Origin: Lachnospiraceae bacterium UBA6987
GTDB lineage: Bacteria; Bacillota; Clostridia; Lachnospirales; Lachnospiraceae
Assembly: GCA_002449955.1 (NCBI GenBank)
Contig: DJYD01000008.1
Span: forward strand, 1 to 37,915
Direction: 5' to 3'
DNA length: 37,915 nucleotides
Shown: piece by piece, positions 33,478-37,915 of the stretch
Numbering within the stretch: the stretch's first letter is position 1
Layout of the letters: each line of letters starts with the position of its first letter
The notes under the pieces: model-generated
What the model was told of the DNA's origin: nothing
The model's input: only the letters and a program-made list of their open reading frames with translations
Database searches by the model: none
Made by a program: the position numbers and the translations under genes

Positions 33478-35152
33478 TGCTTTCATTCCTCTCAATTACA
33501 TCCTTCAGACAATACCAGAAAACTGTATTGAGAATGTCTGTGAAAATCCATAACATTTTTGCCACAAAGAACGGTGTCATTGCTTCTGCCGAAACATTGG
33601 CCCAATGCGCAAGGGCGTTCCTTATGTTCTGCCCAACATTCGATGGGGGAGTCCTTTGCAGGAAAAATGAAAGATTCTTAACGTGATTTTCTCCAAAAAT
33701 GCCGACTATGTGAGAATTACTCACTAGGAGCAATTCTCCAATAGTAGCTTTGTTGATTGGTATGTACTGCTCGTCCTTGGCAAGGTGTAAATACAGAATC
33801 CGCAATAGCTTTTCTGAGAAAGCACACGTAAACATGGATGCTCCATAGCACGTTCCGCGTGTCGCATCGTTGCTGATTTCCAAATTGTTTGCGACTAATT
33901 GTAACAAGCCAGAGATCATTCCCACATCTTGCTGAAGCTGTTCTCCCTCTACATTCAACTGTTCGGCAATCAATTGCACAGCAGACGCCACAAGGTTCAG
34001 GTAATCAATGAGTGTGTCCTGGTTTCTGAGAATGCCTATCATTGTACCCGTTCCGACACTCGCCATGATTGAGAGCATCTGCTGATGGCTCATAGTAAAG
34101 AAGTCGTCTGTGGGGACATTGGTGCTGACAAGATCGAACAGGGAATGCTTTGTCTCGGGCTCTCTTGACAACCGGCTGATGCATGTAATGGCTTCTTCTT
34201 CAGGCTTCAAATCATGTGTTATAGATAACAGACGCACTTCCCAGTTTTCTGTTTTCTTCCACCTGCTGATAATCTCTTCAACAGGGATTTCATAATGAAA
34301 AGACTGACCTCTCTCAAGAATGTTCTTTGACAAAAGATCTGCCGCTGCTTTTGCATGTTCAGCGAACTCATTCGCCAAAGGGCTTTGAATCCGCTGTAAA
34401 AACAAGTGGAACTTACGTATCGTCCCTTCAACCTGCATTATATTGTCAATCGTAGCTGTCTCACTCAGTGCTTTAATATCCTCCGCAAGCACCGCTACAC
34501 GCTTTTCTACAGTCTCCTTTAAACTGCTTTTTCCTTTGTTCAGGATATGACTCCATATATCCAGGGTCTTTTCAACGCGAAAAGAGTTAATTTCATCCAG
34601 ACGTCCAGTAGAGTAAATGGATTCGAACAAATCCGGATTCTGCTCAAATGTCTTTTCAAATTGATCGAACCGATCAATCAGTAAATACCCGTAGTCTTTG
34701 CCCAGAAAAGCAAACGTATCTCTGCTTATCCCCATACTGTATTTTGCAACGAGATCAAGCGTAGCAAACCGGACATCGTGAGATGTTTTTTCATTTTCAA
34801 AGATATCTTGAATATTACCGTTGATAAACTTTACAACGTCACCGTTTCCAACAACTGAGAGCGCTTTTTCGGCATCATCGGAAAGTTTGGAGATTATATC
34901 TTTATGCGCGTCTTGCAATAGCGCAGGAATAACCTCACGCATACCAACAAGCTTATGGGAGAGCAAATAAAGATAATAATCATCCAAACTGGACAGCCCT
35001 GTTAAAGGATATCGAGAGTATAAATCATCAAATACATCTGGATTCTCAACAATTGACTTGACCTCCCAACCGGTCCCCAAATCCTGAGGGCCATAATTGT
35101 GAAGCGAGATAATGATATTCTTACTTTGTAATAAATTCTGAAGAGAATCCAT
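33464..35152 (-). CDS. DUF4209/HEPN-like protein embedded between hsdS and hsdR
   Basis: A 562-aa soluble, mostly helical protein with no membrane segment, no signal and no Walker A. Near the C-terminus it has NIRNALAHWANVS, with Arg511 and His516 in the RNxxxH pattern of DUF4209 and HEPN domains, followed by a hydrophobic helix (FVAKMLWIFTDILNTVFWY). The N-terminal 450 residues are not recognised; they have repeated helical stretches like DDLYSRYPLTGLSSLDDYYLY. The ATG at 35152 is better spaced from GGGAG (six bases) than 35155. It overlaps hsdR by 14 bases and follows hsdS by 21, so it is in the operon. It could be an abortive-infection RNase; the motif is seen, the role is inferred. AT-rich. 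Confidence 0.75.
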   Translation of the reverse strand: MDSLQNLLQSKNIIISLHNYGPQDLGTGWEVKSIVENPDVFDDLYSRYPLTGLSSLDDYYLYLLSHKLVGMREVIPALLQDAHKDIISKLSDDAEKALSVVGNGDVVKFINGNIQDIFENEKTSHDVRFATLDLVAKYSMGISRDTFAFLGKDYGYLLIDRFDQFEKTFEQNPDLFESIYSTGRLDEINSFRVEKTLDIWSHILNKGKSSLKETVEKRVAVLAEDIKALSETATIDNIMQVEGTIRKFHLFLQRIQSPLANEFAEHAKAAADLLSKNILERGQSFHYEIPVEEIISRWKKTENWEVRLLSITHDLKPEEEAITCISRLSREPETKHSLFDLVSTNVPTDDFFTMSHQQMLSIMASVGTGTMIGILRNQDTLIDYLNLVASAVQLIAEQLNVEGEQLQQDVGMISGLLQLVANNLEISNDATRGTCYGASMFTCAFSEKLLRILYLHLAKDEQYIPINKATIGELLLVSNSHIVGIFGENHVKNLSFFLQRTPPSNVGQNIRNALAHWANVSAEAMTPFFVAKMLWIFTDILNTVFWYCLKDVIERNESNDQL

Positions 35153-35173
35153 CATTTTCTCCCTTCTGTATCC

Positions 35174-36328
35174 TTAACCAAAATACTGCTGCATCAAACT
35201 GTCAAATAGGATCTGTGCCTCATCCAGAGCTTTTTGCACGGCAGCTTTTGTTTTGTCGACTTTCTGAACAAACTCTGCAAACTTCCCCTGCTCATGTAAT
35301 GGAGCGTCTATTAACTCCATACTCTTAATAATTCCTTGTGATATATTAGGTTGCCCCCCGCCTTGGCACTGAGAAATCATCCAATCTTTTTTCGATGCCA
35401 CGGCATAATATAAATACTCTGGAATAAACTGTTGAGTTGGCAGCAGGCTGCAAACAGCTTGATTTGTTGTAGTTTCTATTTTCAGTATTCCTGTAACGCC
35501 TGCGGTTGCTCCATACATTGCAACTACAACAGAATCCTTTGGAATCATCTTTGCAGAGGACTTTCTCATGCCTTCCTCTGTTATATAGTTTTTTACTGAC
35601 GTTATAACTCCTGCATTTATTTCACCACTTGAAAGCCATGGAATAGTCCCTCCATCATAATACTCTGGATGAGCTTTTGAAGGGGTACCCCCAGATGTAG
35701 TTTTTATCACATCTCCCAAAACAACCGTAGGATATTTATTATCAAACATCTCGATAAATCGGGCCTTGATCAAATCGTCAAGCTTTTGGATCTCGTCTCG
35801 GCGATGGCATAATAATTTGTTTGTCTTATCAAGTATTTCGACAGTTCTAATTTGCTCACTTAACAGGGGGACTTTGATGACTATCTTTTTAAGATCTGAT
35901 ACAGTAAAACTTGCTTGATTTACAGACTTCTTAGTTATCTTAGCCAGTTGATCTCGAAAGCTCGGAGAGTAAAAACAATATCGAGCATATTCAGGCACAA
36001 TTATGTTCCTGTTAGCCTTTAGTCCCAAAAGATTCATGCCATGAATGATTACTTCGCCTGGCTGTTTTTTGTATATAACAGTCCTTCCAAGATACTGCAC
36101 ACTATTAATATGCGACATTAACAGATCTCCATCTTCAAGAACATAACTCTCGTACTTTCCAATATCTGTTATACCCGCATATCCCATACGATCACGATTA
36201 AAGATATCGTTTGCAGTAGTTTCAATCCTCGTAATCGGAAACCCGCCATTAGCCAGCCCTTGCTTGATATTAGCTCCATTACGAACCTGATAAAAGCATT
36301 CTCCTACCGTTCTGTTTACCATACTCAT
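35174..36328 (-). CDS. hsdS: Type I restriction-modification specificity subunit S
   Basis: DNA-recognition subunit of the type I complex. The 384-aa protein has two target-recognition domains, each followed by a helical spacer: TRD1 (about 1-150) with GDLLMSHINSVQYLG, spacer ending in RDEIQKLDDLIKARFIEMF (about 185-205), TRD2 (about 210-340) with SGGTPSKAHPEYYDGG and IPWLSSGEIN, and the final spacer with KVDKTKAAVQKALDEAQ. The start at 36328 has GAGG nine bases upstream; a TTG at 36343 would overlap the upstream gene. It follows the small membrane protein gene by 11 bases. Only one hsdS is seen, with no inverted partner. AT-rich, unlike hsdM. Confidence 0.93.
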   Translation of the reverse strand: MSMVNRTVGECFYQVRNGANIKQGLANGGFPITRIETTANDIFNRDRMGYAGITDIGKYESYVLEDGDLLMSHINSVQYLGRTVIYKKQPGEVIIHGMNLLGLKANRNIIVPEYARYCFYSPSFRDQLAKITKKSVNQASFTVSDLKKIVIKVPLLSEQIRTVEILDKTNKLLCHRRDEIQKLDDLIKARFIEMFDNKYPTVVLGDVIKTTSGGTPSKAHPEYYDGGTIPWLSSGEINAGVITSVKNYITEEGMRKSSAKMIPKDSVVVAMYGATAGVTGILKIETTTNQAVCSLLPTQQFIPEYLYYAVASKKDWMISQCQGGGQPNISQGIIKSMELIDAPLHEQGKFAEFVQKVDKTKAAVQKALDEAQILFDSLMQQYFG

Positions 36329-36339
36329 CCCTACAAACC

Positions 36340-36690
36340 TCAACTTCTAAAGGTGTTTGCTTCCATCTTTTCGCCTAAAATTCGAATCCCAATAACCGCT
36401 CCAATAAAGGCAGCTGCCAATATCAAAATCCACCACCAAGCAAAGGAGAAAATGCTCAAAACACACAGAACACCTGTCAGCAGGGCGTATGTCACCAGAT
36501 ACAGCAGACTGCCGACTGTCGGTTCCGATCCTTTCTCATAGACGAGTCCCACAATCAAGTAGGTGATCGGTGCCATCACGATTCCTGCTATCCAATTGAC
36601 CAGCAGTGCTGAATCACCGAAGCATTCAAAAGGATTTGGAAGGCAAAACTGCCTTATCAATAAGCTCAAAACTGAGATCAACTTATACAT
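36340..36690 (-). CDS. Small three-helix membrane protein inside the hsd operon
   Basis: A 116-aa protein with three predicted membrane helices (about 29-51, 59-83 and 84-105) and a short charged tail. Not recognised. ATG at 36690 overlaps the hsdM stop (8-base overlap within ATGTATAA), a classical translational coupling. Its stop is 11 bases before the hsdS start. A membrane protein between hsdM and hsdS is unusual; it could anchor the complex or be an effector, but that is speculation. Confidence 0.75.
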   Translation of the reverse strand: MYKLISVLSLLIRQFCLPNPFECFGDSALLVNWIAGIVMAPITYLIVGLVYEKGSEPTVGSLLYLVTYALLTGVLCVLSIFSFAWWWILILAAAFIGAVIGIRILGEKMEANTFRS

Positions 36691-37915
36691 TCAAAAGTCT
36701 CTCCAACTCATCCATTTCATCAGAAATCTGTTCTTCCAGTTCTCTGAGCTTTGCCACAATCTCACTTGTCGGCGGATACTCCACCGCAACATACTCCGTC
36801 TGCTTGTACTTGTTGATGGAAAGATCGTAATCATTGCCGACGATCTCCTCCTTCGGAACGAAGAAGCTCTGCTCCGTGCGCTTCCGTTCCTGTTCGGCGT
36901 CCAGCGCATGGAACCGGGCGATGATATCCGGAATGTCGTTCTCCTTGGTCTCGCTGCGCTTATCGTCCAAGCTGTAGCCATCGGCCCTCATGTCATAGAA
37001 CCAGACTTTATCTGTTCCACCGTGACCGGTCTTTGTGAAGATCAGGATGGCGGTAGACACGCCGGCGTAGGGCTTGAACACGCCGGAGGGCATGGAGATC
37101 ACGGCCTCCAGCCGGTTGCCCTCGATCAGTTCCTTCCGGATGGCCTTGTGGGCGGTGGAGGAGCCGAAGAGTACGCCGTCCGGAACGATGCAAGCGCAGC
37201 GACCGCCCACCTTGAGCATCCGCAAGAACAGCGCCAGGAACAGCAGCTCCGTCTTCTTGGTCTTGCAGACTTTCAGCAGATCGGTGGAGACAATGTCCGC
37301 GTCCAGACTGCCCTTGAAGGGGGGATTGGCCAGGATCAGGGTGTATTTCTCTCGGTCCGGGTTCTGGTCGGACAGGCTGTCCCGGTACTCGATGAAGGGG
37401 TTGTCCACGCCGTGGGTCATCATGTTCATTGCGCCGATACGCAGCATGGTGCGGTCCATGTCGTAGCCGTGGAACATGTGATTCATGTAGTGATCCTTGT
37501 TCTGTCGGTTGAAGAAAACCTCCTGTTTACGGTTTTCCTTCAGATAGTCGCTGACCGCCACCAGGAAGCCGGAGGTGCCGCAGGCAGGGTCGCAGACGAT
37601 TTCATCAGCCTTCGGCTCCATGAGATCCACCATCATGCGGATGATGTGCCGTGGCGTGCGGAATTGGCCGTTGACGCCCGCCGTGGCGATCTTCGAGAGC
37701 AGGTATTCATATACATCGCCCCGAGTGTCGGCAGCCTTGAGCTGGGCCATCTGGTCATAGATGCCGTCCATGGCGGTGACGATCTTGTCCAGCATCAGCG
37801 GCGTGGGGATCTTGAAGATGGCGTCGCCCATGTATTTGGAGTAGGCGCTCTCTTTATCACCGTGGAGTTCTTTTATAAACGGGAAGACCCATTCCTGCAC
37901 GGTGCTGTACATCTT
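36683..37915 (-). CDS. hsdM: Type I DNA methyltransferase subunit M, N-terminus outside the window
   Basis: Adenine-N6 methyltransferase of the R-M complex. The 410 residues in the window start in mid-frame at the right edge, so about 80-100 N-terminal residues (HsdM N domain) are missing. Motif I is CDPACGTSGFL and the catalytic motif IV is NPPF in LILANPPFKGSLD. The usual HsdM segments QFRTPRHIIRMMVDLMEP and HGYDMDRTMLRIGAMNMMTHG are present, and the end has DLSINKYKQTEYV. Its stop overlaps the start of the small membrane protein. GC-rich compared with hsdS and the 562-aa gene. Probably the first gene of the operon; its promoter is outside the window. Confidence 0.95.
   Translation of the reverse strand, partial: KMYSTVQEWVFPFIKELHGDKESAYSKYMGDAIFKIPTPLMLDKIVTAMDGIYDQMAQLKAADTRGDVYEYLLSKIATAGVNGQFRTPRHIIRMMVDLMEPKADEIVCDPACGTSGFLVAVSDYLKENRKQEVFFNRQNKDHYMNHMFHGYDMDRTMLRIGAMNMMTHGVDNPFIEYRDSLSDQNPDREKYTLILANPPFKGSLDADIVSTDLLKVCKTKKTELLFLALFLRMLKVGGRCACIVPDGVLFGSSTAHKAIRKELIEGNRLEAVISMPSGVFKPYAGVSTAILIFTKTGHGGTDKVWFYDMRADGYSLDDKRSETKENDIPDIIARFHALDAEQERKRTEQSFFVPKEEIVGNDYDLSINKYKQTEYVAVEYPPTSEIVAKLRELEEQISDEMDELERLLNV

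Noticed and set aside
31234..33531. 765-aa plus-strand open frame opposite hsdR
   Set aside because: hsdR motifs on the other strand are unambiguous; the antisense frame shows no domain and is a shadow.
33464..35152. True PrrC or RloC anticodon nuclease
   Set aside because: Same operon slot, but there is no Walker A or ABC-type ATPase motif; only the C-terminal RNxxxH is comparable.
35174..36328. Phase-variable hsdS by inversion
   Set aside because: Only one hsdS, no inverted repeats around a second specificity gene and no recombinase in the window.

Overview
The window reads as chromosome of a low-GC-phylum gut anaerobe, most likely a Lachnospiraceae-type clostridium. Supporting signs are strong AGGAGG-type ribosome sites, sigma-A promoters, alpha-glycoside hydrolases, a GPH symporter, an LtaS-like envelope cluster and lipoproteins with a Cys lipobox. 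No rRNA, tRNA or CRISPR array was seen. Positions 1 to about 25,700 look like core genome and are visibly GC-rich. From about 25,700 to the right edge there is an accessory defence island that is patchy in base composition.

Core part, left to right. Five minus-strand genes (9180 down to 1) look like one operon behind a near-consensus promoter at 9229-9257: two paralogous LtaS-like membrane sulfatase-fold proteins, a Na/Pi cotransporter with PhoU tail, an ABC exporter fused to a GNAT acetyltransferase, and a secreted GH13 amylase lipoprotein cut by the window edge. Next comes a serine O-acetyltransferase, divergent from a GPH sugar:cation symporter. Converging on the symporter is a minus-strand operon of carboxylesterase, GH31 glycosidase and ABC exporter, preceded by a monocistronic GH36 alpha-galactosidase. 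Together with the symporter and the amylase these make an alpha-glycoside uptake and breakdown neighbourhood. A plus-strand operon (18775-21159) holds a YbaK deacylase, a ComB-like phosphatase and a transglutaminase lipoprotein, and ends at a terminator shared with the opposite operon. That opposite operon (24665 to 21218) holds a PlsC-like acyltransferase with a zinc ribbon, three unrecognised small proteins and an MFS-like membrane protein. A bilobed lipoprotein gene closes the core part.

Defence island (about 25,735-37,915, all genes on the minus strand). A type I restriction-modification operon runs hsdM, small membrane protein, hsdS, a 562-aa protein with a C-terminal DUF4209/HEPN-like RNxxxH motif, hsdR, and GIY-YIG/DUF4357. 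The genes overlap or are closely spaced. The 562-aa gene sits between hsdS and hsdR, the slot occupied by the prrC anticodon nuclease in the Escherichia coli prr locus, but it has no visible ATPase. HsdR itself has an extra N-terminal DUF4145-like domain. Downstream come an AlbA_2/ATPase-like regulator and a protein with an Apea-type HEPN motif. I propose that the R-M system may be guarded by one or more HEPN RNases. The motifs are read directly from the sequence; the guard role is inference.

The non-coding DNA of the island is unusual. It holds a 334-bp array of short repeats and perfect hairpins, a 12-bp tandem repeat that looks like a decayed tetrapeptide linker of a second AlbA_2-type gene, and another degenerate short repeat cluster. 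This points to repeated gene gain and decay.
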